NCBI GenBank assembly: GCA_945897825.1
Contig: CAMDGX010000027.1
Location: 1 to 49,520 of the forward strand
Direction of reading: 5' to 3'
Source: Asaia bogorensis
GTDB taxonomy: Bacteria > Pseudomonadota > Alphaproteobacteria > Acetobacterales > Acetobacteraceae
DNA: 49,520 bases
Positions within the stretch are counted from its first letter, which is position 1. Every line of letters starts with the position of its first letter. Of the stretch, positions 36,366 through 44,566 are shown in pieces. Under the pieces are notes generated by a model that was not told the origin of the DNA, made no database searches, and saw nothing but the letters and a program-made list of their open reading frames with translations. The position numbers and the translations under genes are program-made.

Positions 36366-38711
36366 TTGGTCGTCATGCGCCTCGCCCTCATCCTGTCGGC
36401 AATCCTCCTGCCGCTGGCTGCATCTTTTCCCTCCGACGCGCAGCAGGTGCGGCGCGGCGCGCGGCCCGAGGCGGCCGGCGTTCCCGGCGGCGCCATCGCC
36501 TCGATTCGCGTGGTGGGCAACCAGCGCATCGAGGAAGGCACGATCCGCTCCTACATGCTGGTCCAGCCCGGCGACCCGTTCGACCCCGAGCGGCTGGACC
36601 GCAGCCTCAAGGCGCTGTTCGCCACCGGCCTGTTCTCCGACGTGACGCTGCGGCGCGAGGGGTCCACCGTGGTCGTGACGGTGGCGGAGAACCCGATCGT
36701 CAACCGCATCGCCTTCGAGGGCAACCGCAAGGTCACTGACGACCAGCTTCGCCCGGAGCTGCAGCTGCGCCCGCGCGCCGTGTTCACCCCGGCGCTGGCC
36801 GCCTCCGACCGGCAGCGGATGCTGGACATCTACGGCCGCCGCGGCCGCTTCGCCGCGCGCGTGGAGCCCAAGATCATCCCGCTCGACCAGAACCGCGTCG
36901 ACGTGGTGTTCGAGATCGCCGAGGGCGACAACACGCTGGTGAGCCGCATCGCCTTCGTCGGCAACAAGGCGTTCAGCGAGAGCCGGCTGAAGGAGGTGGT
37001 GGGGTCGCGCGAGCAGGCTTGGTACCGCTTCCTTTCCACCAGCGACACCTACGACCCCGATCGCCTGAACTTCGACCGCGAGCTGCTGCGCCGCTACTAC
37101 CTGCGCCAGGGCTATGCCGACGTCGAGGTGCTGGCCGCCAGCGCCGAACTGGCGCCGGACCGCTCCTCGTTCTTCATCACCTTCACGATCAACGAGGGCG
37201 AGCGGTACAAGGTCAGCGACGCCTCGGTGAACGTCACCCTGAAGGACGTCGATGCCGAGGCGCTGCAGCGCAAGCTGCGGCTGTCGGCCGGCGACTGGTA
37301 TGACGGCGACGCGGTGGAGCGCGACACGCAGCAGCTCAGCACCGAGGTGCAGAACAAGGGCTATGCCTTCGTCGACGTGAAGCCGCGCGTGCGCCGCGAC
37401 GCCGAGGCCAAGACGATCGAGATCATCTACGACGTCGGCGAGGGGCCGCGCGTCTATGTCGAGCGGATCGACATCATCGGCAACGTGCGGACCAAGGACA
37501 AGGTGGTGCGCCGCGAGTTCCGCCTGGCGGAGGGCGATGCGTTCAGCGCCTCGCTGCTGCGCCGGTCGCGCCAGCGCGTCGCCGACCTCGACTTCTTCAA
37601 CAATGTGGCGGTCAACTCCAGCGCCGGCTCCGCGCCGGACCGCTCGGTGGTGACGGCGAGCGTGGAGGAGCGCGCGACTGGCGAGCTCACCCTCGGCGGC
37701 GGCTTCTCCACCGATATCGGCCCGCTGGTCACCGCCGGGCTGCGCGAGCGCAATCTCGTCGGCACCGGCATCGACGCCGGCATCAACGGCATCCTGGCCA
37801 CCAAGCAGAGCCAGGTGACCTTCTCGCTGACCGATCCCTATTTCCTGGACCGCAACCTGGTCGCGGGCTTCGACATCTTCCACATCGAGAACAACCTGCA
37901 GGAGGTGGCGCAGTACGACGAGCGCCGCACCGGCCTGAGCCTGCGCCTGGGCTACGAGTTCAGCGAGCACCTGCGCCAGGTCTGGACCTACTCGATCATC
38001 CAGCGCTCGGTGTTCGATGTCGGCGCGCTGGCCAGCATCTACGTGAAGGATGCCCAGGGGTCGTCGCTGCTGTCGCAGGTCGGCCAGACGCTGACGGTGG
38101 ACTACCGCGACAGCCGGCTAGATCCGCGCGAGGGCTTCATCGTGCGCGTCGGCACGGATTTCGCCGGCCTGGGCGGCAATGCCCGCTTCATTCGCGCCAA
38201 GTTCGACTCCAACTACTACATCCCGCTGGAGCGGCTGACCGGCGATCCGGACTGGACCATCGCGCTGTCGGCCGGCGCGGGCTACCTGTTCACGCTGGGC
38301 GCGCGCGAGAAGATCATCGACCGCTTCTTCCTTGGCGGCGACAATTTGCGCGGCTTCGCGGTTGGCGGCGCCGGACCGCACGCCGTGGTGCAGGGCAGCA
38401 ACAGCATCGGCGGCCGCTTCGTCTGGACGCAGAGCACCGAGTTGCGCTTCCCGCTGCCGGTGTCCCAGGACCTGGGCCTGCGCGGGCGCGTGTTCGTCGA
38501 TGTCGGCTCGCTCAGCGGGGTCAGCTCGCTCAGCCAGAATGGCGTGCCGGTCCAGATCTTCGACGATGCGGCGCCGCGCGTGGCCACCGGCGTCGGCGTA
38601 TCGTGGAAGACACCGTTCGGCCTGATCAACCTCGACCTCGCCTACCCGGTCGTAAAGAAGAAATTCGACCAGACGCAGTTCTTCCGCTTCGGCTTCGGCA
38701 CAAGGTTCTAG
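36366..38711 (+). CDS. bamA: Outer membrane protein assembly factor BamA
   Basis: BamA inserts beta-barrel proteins into the outer membrane. The 781-residue precursor has a signal peptide (LALILSAILLPLAASFPSDA), five POTRA domains beginning IASIRVVGNQRIEEGTI, and a 16-strand Omp85 barrel with the lid-loop region around DNLRGF and a C-terminal aromatic (GFGTRF). The TTG at 36366 was chosen because GGGAGGA (36351-36357) sits 8 nt upstream; an ATG at 36375 is the alternative and gives the same mature protein. It lies between rseP and the skp-like gene as expected. Confidence 0.94.
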   Translation: MVVMRLALILSAILLPLAASFPSDAQQVRRGARPEAAGVPGGAIASIRVVGNQRIEEGTIRSYMLVQPGDPFDPERLDRSLKALFATGLFSDVTLRREGSTVVVTVAENPIVNRIAFEGNRKVTDDQLRPELQLRPRAVFTPALAASDRQRMLDIYGRRGRFAARVEPKIIPLDQNRVDVVFEIAEGDNTLVSRIAFVGNKAFSESRLKEVVGSREQAWYRFLSTSDTYDPDRLNFDRELLRRYYLRQGYADVEVLAASAELAPDRSSFFITFTINEGERYKVSDASVNVTLKDVDAEALQRKLRLSAGDWYDGDAVERDTQQLSTEVQNKGYAFVDVKPRVRRDAEAKTIEIIYDVGEGPRVYVERIDIIGNVRTKDKVVRREFRLAEGDAFSASLLRRSRQRVADLDFFNNVAVNSSAGSAPDRSVVTASVEERATGELTLGGGFSTDIGPLVTAGLRERNLVGTGIDAGINGILATKQSQVTFSLTDPYFLDRNLVAGFDIFHIENNLQEVAQYDERRTGLSLRLGYEFSEHLRQVWTYSIIQRSVFDVGALASIYVKDAQGSSLLSQVGQTLTVDYRDSRLDPREGFIVRVGTDFAGLGGNARFIRAKFDSNYYIPLERLTGDPDWTIALSAGAGYLFTLGAREKIIDRFFLGGDNLRGFAVGGAGPHAVVQGSNSIGGRFVWTQSTELRFPLPVSQDLGLRGRVFVDVGSLSGVSSLSQNGVPVQIFDDAAPRVATGVGVSWKTPFGLINLDLAYPVVKKKFDQTQFFRFGFGTRF

Positions 38712-38716
38712 CTTCC

Positions 38717-39571
38717 ATGGTTCGCATCCCGACCTTCCCGGCGCTGCTCGGCGGCCTTCTTGTCGCGACCCTGCTCGGCGGCTCCGCGCTGGCGCAGTCG
38801 CAGGATTTCTTCATCCCTGGCCAGCAGCGCGCCACCCCGCCCGCGCAGGGGACCCGCCCGCCTGCCCGCCCCCCGGCCACCGCCCAGCAGCCGCAGCGCG
38901 CACCCGAGCCGCAGCAGGAGCTCGACGAAAGCGCCCTCGGCGAGGTTCCGCTGCCGCCGGTGCCCGACCTGCCGGCGCTGCCCAAGGGCGAGGCCCCGCC
39001 TGCCGCGGCGATCGGCGTGATCGGCCTGCCGGAGGTGATGCGCGCCTCGCTCGCCGCGCAGTATGCCGACCGGATCATCGGCGAGCGCCGCGAGAAGCTG
39101 AACGAGGATGCGCAGAAGGAACAGATGGTCTGGCGCGACCTGCAGCAGGCGCTTGCCCGTGATCGCGCGCGCTTGACGCCCGACCAGATCCGGGCGCGCG
39201 AGCGCGAGCTGCAGGAGCGCATCACCGCCGCCCAGCGCAGCTTCCGCGACCGCAACCGCATCATCCAGGAAGCGGCCCAGTTCGCCATCAACCAGGTGCA
39301 GTCGTCGCTGATCGCGGTGATCCGCCAGGTGGCCGACAGCCGCGGCATGAACCTGGTGCTGCATCGCAGCCAGGTTGCGCTGAACGTCAACGAGTTCGAC
39401 ATCAGCGAGAAGGTGGCCGAGGAGCTGAACCGCATCCTGCCGAAGGTCGAGGTGCCGCCGGACGGCGTGTCGCCCGCCGTGCCGCCCACGCCGCCAGCCG
39501 CCGCCCTGCCGCCGCCGCCGGCCATTCCCGCGCCCGCCCCTGCCGCGGCCCCTGCGCCGGCCAGGCGCTGA
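38717..39571 (+). CDS. OmpH/Skp-family periplasmic chaperone with Pro-rich extensions
   Basis: The 284-residue product has a signal peptide (LLVATLLGGSALAQ, cut near residue 27), then about 70 Pro/Gln-rich residues, an OmpH/Skp domain with IGVIGLPEVMRAS and a long coiled-coil of Arg/Glu/Gln, and a Pro/Ala-only C terminus of about 40 residues. Skp-like proteins hold unfolded outer-membrane proteins in the periplasm for BamA. Typical members are 160-200 residues, so the low-complexity flanks are unusual. It follows bamA by 5 nt and precedes lpxD. Confidence 0.85.
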   Translation: MVRIPTFPALLGGLLVATLLGGSALAQSQDFFIPGQQRATPPAQGTRPPARPPATAQQPQRAPEPQQELDESALGEVPLPPVPDLPALPKGEAPPAAAIGVIGLPEVMRASLAAQYADRIIGERREKLNEDAQKEQMVWRDLQQALARDRARLTPDQIRARERELQERITAAQRSFRDRNRIIQEAAQFAINQVQSSLIAVIRQVADSRGMNLVLHRSQVALNVNEFDISEKVAEELNRILPKVEVPPDGVSPAVPPTPPAAALPPPPAIPAPAPAAAPAPARR

Positions 39572-39587
39572 CGGCGGCGCCGACCCG

Positions 39588-40715
39588 ATGTCCGGTGCCG
39601 CCCAACCGGCCGCCACCCAGCCAGGGGATCCCCGCTTCTTCGCCCGCTCCGGCCCGCACACCCTCGCGGCCGTGCTCGCCGCGGCGGGGAGCGGGGCCGA
39701 GGCCGAGGGCGGTCATCCCGGGCAGCTGTTGCACGGCATCGCGCCGCTGCAATCCGCGACGCCCGACACGCTCAGCTTCCTCGACAATCGCCGCTATCTC
39801 CCGGCGCTGAAGGCGACCCGCGCCGGTGCGGTGCTGGTCCAGCCGGCCATGGCGGCCCATGTGCCGGCCGGTACCGTCGCCATTCGCACCGCGCAGCCCT
39901 ATCTTGCCTGGGCGCATGTCGCTTCGTTGTTCCATCCCACGCCGCCGGCGCGCCCGGGCATCCACCCGGCCGCCGTGGTCGATCCCACCGCCCGTGTCGA
40001 TCCCACCGCCGAGATCGGCCCGCTGGCCGTGGTCGAAGCCGGCGCCGAGATCGGCCCGCGCTGCCGCATCGGGCCGCTCGCCGTGGTGGGCGCGGGGGTG
40101 GTGCTCGGCCCGGACTGCCGGATCGGCACCGGCGCGAGCATCAGCCATGCCCTGGTCGGGGCCCGCGTCTATCTCTATCCCGGCAGCCGCGTGGGCCAGG
40201 AGGGCTTCGGCTTCGCCCCTGGACCCGCCGGATTCACCACGGTGCCGCAGCTGGGCCGCGTGCTGATCGGCGACGACGTGGAGGTGGGCGCCAACAGCAC
40301 CATCGACCGCGGCTCCAGCCAGGACACGGTGATCGGCACCGGGTCGCGCATCGACAACCTGGTGCAGATCGGCCACAACGTGCGCCTTGGGCGCTGTTGC
40401 GTCATCGTCGCGCAGTCGGGTATCTCGGGATCGACCGTCCTGGGCGACTTTGTCCAGCTTGGCGGCCAGGCGGGGCTCACCGGCCATCTGACGATCGGCG
40501 ACGGGGCGCGAGTCGGCGCCCAGGCGGGCGTGATGGACGACGTGGCGGCCAAGGCGGACGTGGTGGGCGCACCGGCGGTGCCGTCTCGCCAGTTCTTCCG
40601 CGACTATGCCACCCTGCGACGCATGGTGGCCCGCGAGCAGGCCGCCCGCGCCGATGCGACACGGAACATTGGCAATGCCGGCACCCCGGCGCCAACGGAC
40701 AAGGATCGAGGCTGA
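39588..40715 (+). CDS. lpxD: UDP-3-O-(3-hydroxyacyl)glucosamine N-acyltransferase
   Basis: LpxD adds the second hydroxyacyl chain in lipid A synthesis. The 375-residue protein has the N-terminal uridine-binding domain, a left-handed beta helix built of hexapeptide repeats (about residues 125-320), and the catalytic His263 in LVQIGHNVRLG. The C-terminal helix is followed by about 20 polar residues. It is in the standard order skp-lpxD-fabZ-lpxA, with fabZ starting 5 nt downstream. Confidence 0.95.
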   Translation: MSGAAQPAATQPGDPRFFARSGPHTLAAVLAAAGSGAEAEGGHPGQLLHGIAPLQSATPDTLSFLDNRRYLPALKATRAGAVLVQPAMAAHVPAGTVAIRTAQPYLAWAHVASLFHPTPPARPGIHPAAVVDPTARVDPTAEIGPLAVVEAGAEIGPRCRIGPLAVVGAGVVLGPDCRIGTGASISHALVGARVYLYPGSRVGQEGFGFAPGPAGFTTVPQLGRVLIGDDVEVGANSTIDRGSSQDTVIGTGSRIDNLVQIGHNVRLGRCCVIVAQSGISGSTVLGDFVQLGGQAGLTGHLTIGDGARVGAQAGVMDDVAAKADVVGAPAVPSRQFFRDYATLRRMVAREQAARADATRNIGNAGTPAPTDKDRG

Positions 40716-40720
40716 CGGGT

Positions 40721-41230
40721 ATGGACAGCACGGGTATGAACAGCACGGGCCCGCAGGAAGCAGCCCAGGGCGACTCCGTCGCCGTCATCGACATCGCGCG
40801 GATCATGCATGCGATCCCGCACCGCTACCCGTTCCTGCTGATCGACCGCGTGGTCGACCTGGTGCGCAACCAGTCTGCCACCGGCGTCAAGAATGTCTCG
40901 GTCAACGAGAACTTCTTCCAGGGCCATTTTCCCGGCCACCCCGTGATGCCCGGCGTGCTGATCATCGAGAGCATGGCCCAGACGGCGGCCGTGCTGGTGG
41001 TCGAGACGCTCGGACCCGAGGCCGCCGGCAAGGTGGTCTATTTCATGTCGATCGAAGGGGCCAAGTTCCGCCGCCCGGTTGTGCCGGGCGACCAGTTGCG
41101 CATCCACATCGTCAAGGAGCGCAGCCGCGGCAATGTCTGGAAGTTCAGCGCGGTGGCCAAGGTCGACGGGATCGCGGTGGCCGAGGCGACCTATGCCGCC
41201 ATGATCATGGACCGCGTCGCGGAGGGCTGA
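40721..41230 (+). CDS. fabZ: 3-hydroxyacyl-[acyl-carrier-protein] dehydratase FabZ
   Basis: FabZ dehydrates 3-hydroxyacyl-ACP in fatty acid synthesis and competes with LpxA for substrate. The 169-residue protein carries the hot-dog-fold motif GHFPGHPVMPGVLIIE with catalytic His69 and Glu83, and IMHAIPHRYPFLLIDRV at the start of the fold. The first codons are a near-perfect 15-bp tandem duplication (MDSTG-MNSTG), giving two possible ATG starts at 40721 and 40736; neither has a strong Shine-Dalgarno. It is clustered with lpxD and lpxA. Confidence 0.94.
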   Translation: MDSTGMNSTGPQEAAQGDSVAVIDIARIMHAIPHRYPFLLIDRVVDLVRNQSATGVKNVSVNENFFQGHFPGHPVMPGVLIIESMAQTAAVLVVETLGPEAAGKVVYFMSIEGAKFRRPVVPGDQLRIHIVKERSRGNVWKFSAVAKVDGIAVAEATYAAMIMDRVAEG

Positions 41231-41318
41231 GCCCGGTCCGGCGCGCCATCATTCCGCCATCTTTCCGCCAAGATTTTTTCGCGGGAACAGGGACTTATCG
41301 GGCGATCCCGAGAAATAT

Positions 41319-41343
41319 GCGGCAACAATGATTGTTTGGCCGC
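41319..41343. promoter_or_regulatory. Palindrome between fabZ and lpxA
   Basis: AACAAT-g-ATTGTT (41324-41336) is a perfect palindrome enclosed by GCGGC (41319-41323) and GCCGC (41339-41343). It lies in the only AT-rich part of the 209-nt fabZ-lpxA gap, about 100 nt before lpxA, so it may be an operator or a hairpin. The rest of the gap shows nothing I can assign. Confidence 0.4.
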
Positions 41344-41439
41344 CGCGTGGCCCCGGGCCTAGTGTGCTCGGGTCAGTGTGCAGTGCACCAACCGTGTGCG
41401 GTGCGCGCCACACCGAGCGACCGCGAAAGATCCCAGCCG

Positions 41440-42309
41440 ATGGACGCATTCCCTGCCCACGCCGCCATTGCCGAGCACCCCCCCGTGGCGGGCCTCGGCG
41501 TGCGGATTCACAAGCTTGCGGTGGTCGATCCGGCTGCCCGGCTGGGCATGAATGTCGAGATCGGCCCGTTCTGTACCGTCGGCCCCGATGTCGAGATCGA
41601 GGACGGCGCTCGCCTGATCTCCCATGTCGTGCTCGATGGCCACACCCGCATCGGCGCCGATGCGGTGCTCTACCCGTTCTCCACCGTCGGCATGGCGCCG
41701 CAGGACCTGAAATACCGCGACGAGCCCACCCGCACCGAGCTCGGCGCCCGCACCCAGGTGCGCGAGCACGTCACCATCCATCGCGGCACCGCCAATGGCC
41801 GCGGCATCACCCGCGTCGGCGCGGACTGCATGCTGATGGCCACCGCCCATGTCGCGCATGACTGCGTTCTGGGCAACGGCGTGATCGTGGCCAACAACGT
41901 CGTCATGGGCGGCCATGTGTCGATCGGCGACTATGCCGTCATCGGCGGCGCGGCGGCGATCCACCAGTTCGTGCGGATCGGCCGGGCTGCGATGATCGGG
42001 GGCGTCTCGGGCGTGGAGGCCGACGTGATCCCCTTCGGCACCGTGCTCGGCAACCGCGCCCGCCTGGCAAGCCTGAACGTCATCGGCATGCGCCGCCGCG
42101 GCTTTTCCAAGGACCAGGTGGGGCGGCTGCGCGCGGCCTTCGAGCTGATGTTCCGCGGCCCCGGCGTGTTCGCCGAGCGCGTGGAGCAGGCCCGCGGCCT
42201 CTATGGCCAGGACGCGCTGGTCGGCGAAGTGCTGGCGTTCATGGATGCGCCGAGCAAGCGCGGACTTATTCGCGCCGCCGCCCTGCGAACGGAGTCCGAC
42301 GCCGCCTGA
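41440..42309 (+). CDS. lpxA: Acyl-ACP--UDP-N-acetylglucosamine O-acyltransferase
   Basis: LpxA performs the first step of lipid A synthesis. The 289-residue protein has hexapeptide-repeat beta-helix sequence from about residue 20 (IHKLAVVDPAARLGMNVEIG), the catalytic histidine in LMATAHVAHDC, and a C-terminal helical domain starting near NVIGMRRRGFSKDQV. The ATG at 41440 gives a short extra N terminus relative to E. coli; sequence before it has no coding character. In this window lpxA is the last gene of the block; lpxI/lpxB do not follow. Confidence 0.94.
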   Translation: MDAFPAHAAIAEHPPVAGLGVRIHKLAVVDPAARLGMNVEIGPFCTVGPDVEIEDGARLISHVVLDGHTRIGADAVLYPFSTVGMAPQDLKYRDEPTRTELGARTQVREHVTIHRGTANGRGITRVGADCMLMATAHVAHDCVLGNGVIVANNVVMGGHVSIGDYAVIGGAAAIHQFVRIGRAAMIGGVSGVEADVIPFGTVLGNRARLASLNVIGMRRRGFSKDQVGRLRAAFELMFRGPGVFAERVEQARGLYGQDALVGEVLAFMDAPSKRGLIRAAALRTESDAA

Positions 42310-42405
42310 CCTTGTGGCGACATTTTGGGGCTGCCATTCCGGCTGCCGGCGCCCGAAAATTTCCGTGTAACGACGATTGCGCAGAGCGGGCATGCGTCAC
42401 TAAAT

Positions 42406-42429
42406 ACTCCCATAACAATAACAGGGAGT
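42406..42429 (+). promoter_or_regulatory. Hairpin occluding the ribosome-binding site
   Basis: ACTCCC (42406-42411) pairs with GGGAGT (42424-42429). The second arm is the Shine-Dalgarno sequence of the next gene, 6 nt before its ATG, and is followed by TTTCTC. The loop is A-rich (12 nt). It could hold translation in check or act as a weak terminator from lpxA. Confidence 0.4.
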
Positions 42430-42435
42430 TTTCTC

Positions 42436-44016
42436 ATGTCGCTCAGCCGTCGCAGCCTGCTTGCATCCGCCGCCGTCGGCGCCGGATCGCTGGCCCTGCC
42501 GAACATCGCCCAGGCCCAGGGCTCGCGCGTGCTGCGGTTCATGCCGCATGCCGACCCGATCTCGCTGGATCCGGTCTGGACCACGGCGGACATCACCCGC
42601 AACCACGGCAACATGGTCTACGACCAGCTCTATGGCGTCGACGAGAACTTCATCCCGCACCCGCAGATGGTCGCCGGCGCCACCACCTCGGCCGACGGCA
42701 AGACCTGGGAGCTGACCCTGCGCGACGGGCTGCGCTTCCATGACGGCGAGCCCGTCCGCGCCATCGATTGCGTCACCTCGATCCGCCGCTGGTGGGCGCG
42801 CGACAGCTACGGCACCGTGCTGCAGTCCCGCACCGACGAGATCAGCGCCGTCGACGACAAGAAGATCCGCATCCGCCTGAAGCAGCCCTTCGCCCTGCTG
42901 CCCGAGGCGCTGGCCCAGCCGGCCTGCGTCATGATGCCCGAGCGGATCGCCAAGACCGAGCCGACGGTGCAGATCACCGACCCGACCGGCAGCGGCCCCT
43001 TCCGCTTCAAGACCGACGAGCGCGTGGCCGGCAGCCGCGTGGTCTATGAGAAGTTCGCCGGCTACGTGCCACGCAGCGAGGGCACCACGAGCTTCCTCGC
43101 CGGGCCGAAGCAGGTGCATTTCGACCGCGTGGTCTGGACGTTCCAGCCCGACCCGGCGACCGCGGCCGCGGCCATGCAGGCCAATGAGTTCGACTGGCTG
43201 GAAGGCCCGTCGATCGACCTGGTCAGCCTGCTGCGCCGCGACAAGAACCTCGACCTGCGCATCATCAACCGCATGGGCGGCATCGGCTGCATCCGATTCA
43301 ACCACCTGCATGCGCCGTTCAACAACCCGGCGATCCGCCGCCTGGTGCAGGCCTGCGTGAACCAGAAGGACTTCGCCGAGGCGGTCGCCGGTGCGGAGCC
43401 GGAACTCTACAAGACCGGCGTCGGGCTGTTCACGCCGGGGATGCCGATGGCGACGAACGCGGGCGTGGAGGCGTTGGCCGGGCGCACCGATTTCGACAAG
43501 GTGAAGCAGGAGCTGACGGCGGCCGGCTACAAGGGCGAGAAGGTGGTGCTGCTGGGCCCGTCCACCATCCCGTCGCTGCATGCCCAGTCGCTGGTGGCCA
43601 GCGACATGCTGCGCCGGATGGGCTTCAACCTCGACTACCTGTCGCTGGAATGGGGCACCGTGGTGCAGCGCCGGGCGAGCAAGGAGGCGATCGACAAGGG
43701 CGGCTGGAGCATCTTCATCACCAACCTCACCAGCCTGAACAACGTGTTCGTGCCGGCGCAGATCGGCATCCGCTCCGGCCCGGCCGCCTGGTTCGGCTGG
43801 CCGGACGCGCCGAAGCTGGAGGAGCTGCGCGAGCAGTGGCTGGCGGCGACGAGCGTGGCCGACCAGAAGCGCATCGTCGAGCAGCTGCAGCGCCAGTCGT
43901 TCCAGGACGTCCCCTACGTCCCGACCGGCTACTGGACGGGCTTCACCTGCTTCAACAAGTCGATCACCGGCATTCAGAACGGTTGGCCGGTGTTCTGGGG
44001 CGTGCGGCGCGCCTAG
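42436..44016 (+). CDS. Peptide-class ABC transporter substrate-binding protein
   Basis: The 526-residue protein is of the SBP family 5 type (DppA/OppA/NikA fold), which delivers peptides, nickel chelates or other small solutes to an ABC importer. A Tat-like signal is seen at the N terminus (MSLSRRSLLASAAVGAG, cleavage after AQA). The domain I motif DGLRFHDGEPVRAIDCVTSI and C-terminal SFQDVPYVPTGYWTGF are present. The ATG at 42436 has AGGGAG upstream. No permease gene adjoins it directly; its transporter partners may be those at 48562 onward. Ligand unknown. Confidence 0.88.
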   Translation: MSLSRRSLLASAAVGAGSLALPNIAQAQGSRVLRFMPHADPISLDPVWTTADITRNHGNMVYDQLYGVDENFIPHPQMVAGATTSADGKTWELTLRDGLRFHDGEPVRAIDCVTSIRRWWARDSYGTVLQSRTDEISAVDDKKIRIRLKQPFALLPEALAQPACVMMPERIAKTEPTVQITDPTGSGPFRFKTDERVAGSRVVYEKFAGYVPRSEGTTSFLAGPKQVHFDRVVWTFQPDPATAAAAMQANEFDWLEGPSIDLVSLLRRDKNLDLRIINRMGGIGCIRFNHLHAPFNNPAIRRLVQACVNQKDFAEAVAGAEPELYKTGVGLFTPGMPMATNAGVEALAGRTDFDKVKQELTAAGYKGEKVVLLGPSTIPSLHAQSLVASDMLRRMGFNLDYLSLEWGTVVQRRASKEAIDKGGWSIFITNLTSLNNVFVPAQIGIRSGPAAWFGWPDAPKLEELREQWLAATSVADQKRIVEQLQRQSFQDVPYVPTGYWTGFTCFNKSITGIQNGWPVFWGVRRA

Positions 44017-44022
44017 AGCGGG

Positions 44023-44052
44023 GTCCGACCGGATGGAGACGTCCGGTCGGAC
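44023..44052. terminator. Inverted repeat between convergent genes
   Basis: GTCCGACCGGA (44023-44033) and TCCGGTCGGAC (44042-44052) form a perfect 11-bp stem with an 8-nt loop, 6 nt after the stop of the substrate-binding protein gene and about 100 nt from the end of the convergent Rieske gene. There is no strong T-run. The preceding CTAGAGCGG resembles the start of widespread alphaproteobacterial intergenic repeats. Confidence 0.55.
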
Positions 44053-44150
44053 AGTTTGCGTTCTGGATCAGGAACCTGCAGCGGACGCCCGGCCATCGGT
44101 CAGGTCGGCGTCCGCTCCAGGGCCGAACGGCGGCATTTGCAACCCGATTG

Positions 44151-44564
44151 TCACACGTCGACGACGATGTAGTCCTGCTCGACGGACACATGAAAGGTCT
44201 CGGCCACGAACGGCCCCTTCACCAGCGTGTCGCCGTGCTCGACGCTGACGGGATAGGCGCGCACCTTGGTGTCGTTGGGGTCGCACCAGGACTGGCCGGT
44301 GCGGATATCGTATTCCCAGCCATGCCACGGGCATTTCAGCATCTCGCCCTGCCGCGTCAGCTCGAAATGCCCGGGCTCGCGGGAGGTGGCCAGACCGATC
44401 AGGGTGCCCTTGCACAGTTCGGCGCCCTGGTGCGGGCAGCGGTTCAACAGCGCGAAATACTCGCCGCCATGGTTGAAGATGCCGATCTCGCGGCCGCGGA
44501 TCGTGACCAGCTTGCGCCCGCCCGGCGGAATCTCGCCGGCCGCTGCGACGACGTGGCGCGCCAT
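44151..44564 (-). CDS. Rieske [2Fe-2S] ferredoxin-like protein
   Basis: The 137-residue protein is a single Rieske domain. The cluster ligands are Cys43 and His45 in CPHQG and Cys78 and His81 in CPWHGWEYD. There is no signal peptide or membrane segment, so it is a soluble cytoplasmic electron carrier or the small component of an oxygenase. The ATG at 44564 follows the stop of the amidohydrolase by two bases, so it belongs to the same operon. No oxygenase alpha subunit is found in the window, so its partner is not known. Confidence 0.88.
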   Translation of the reverse strand: MARHVVAAAGEIPPGGRKLVTIRGREIGIFNHGGEYFALLNRCPHQGAELCKGTLIGLATSREPGHFELTRQGEMLKCPWHGWEYDIRTGQSWCDPNDTKVRAYPVSVEHGDTLVKGPFVAETFHVSVEQDYIVVDV

Positions 44565-44566
44565 CC

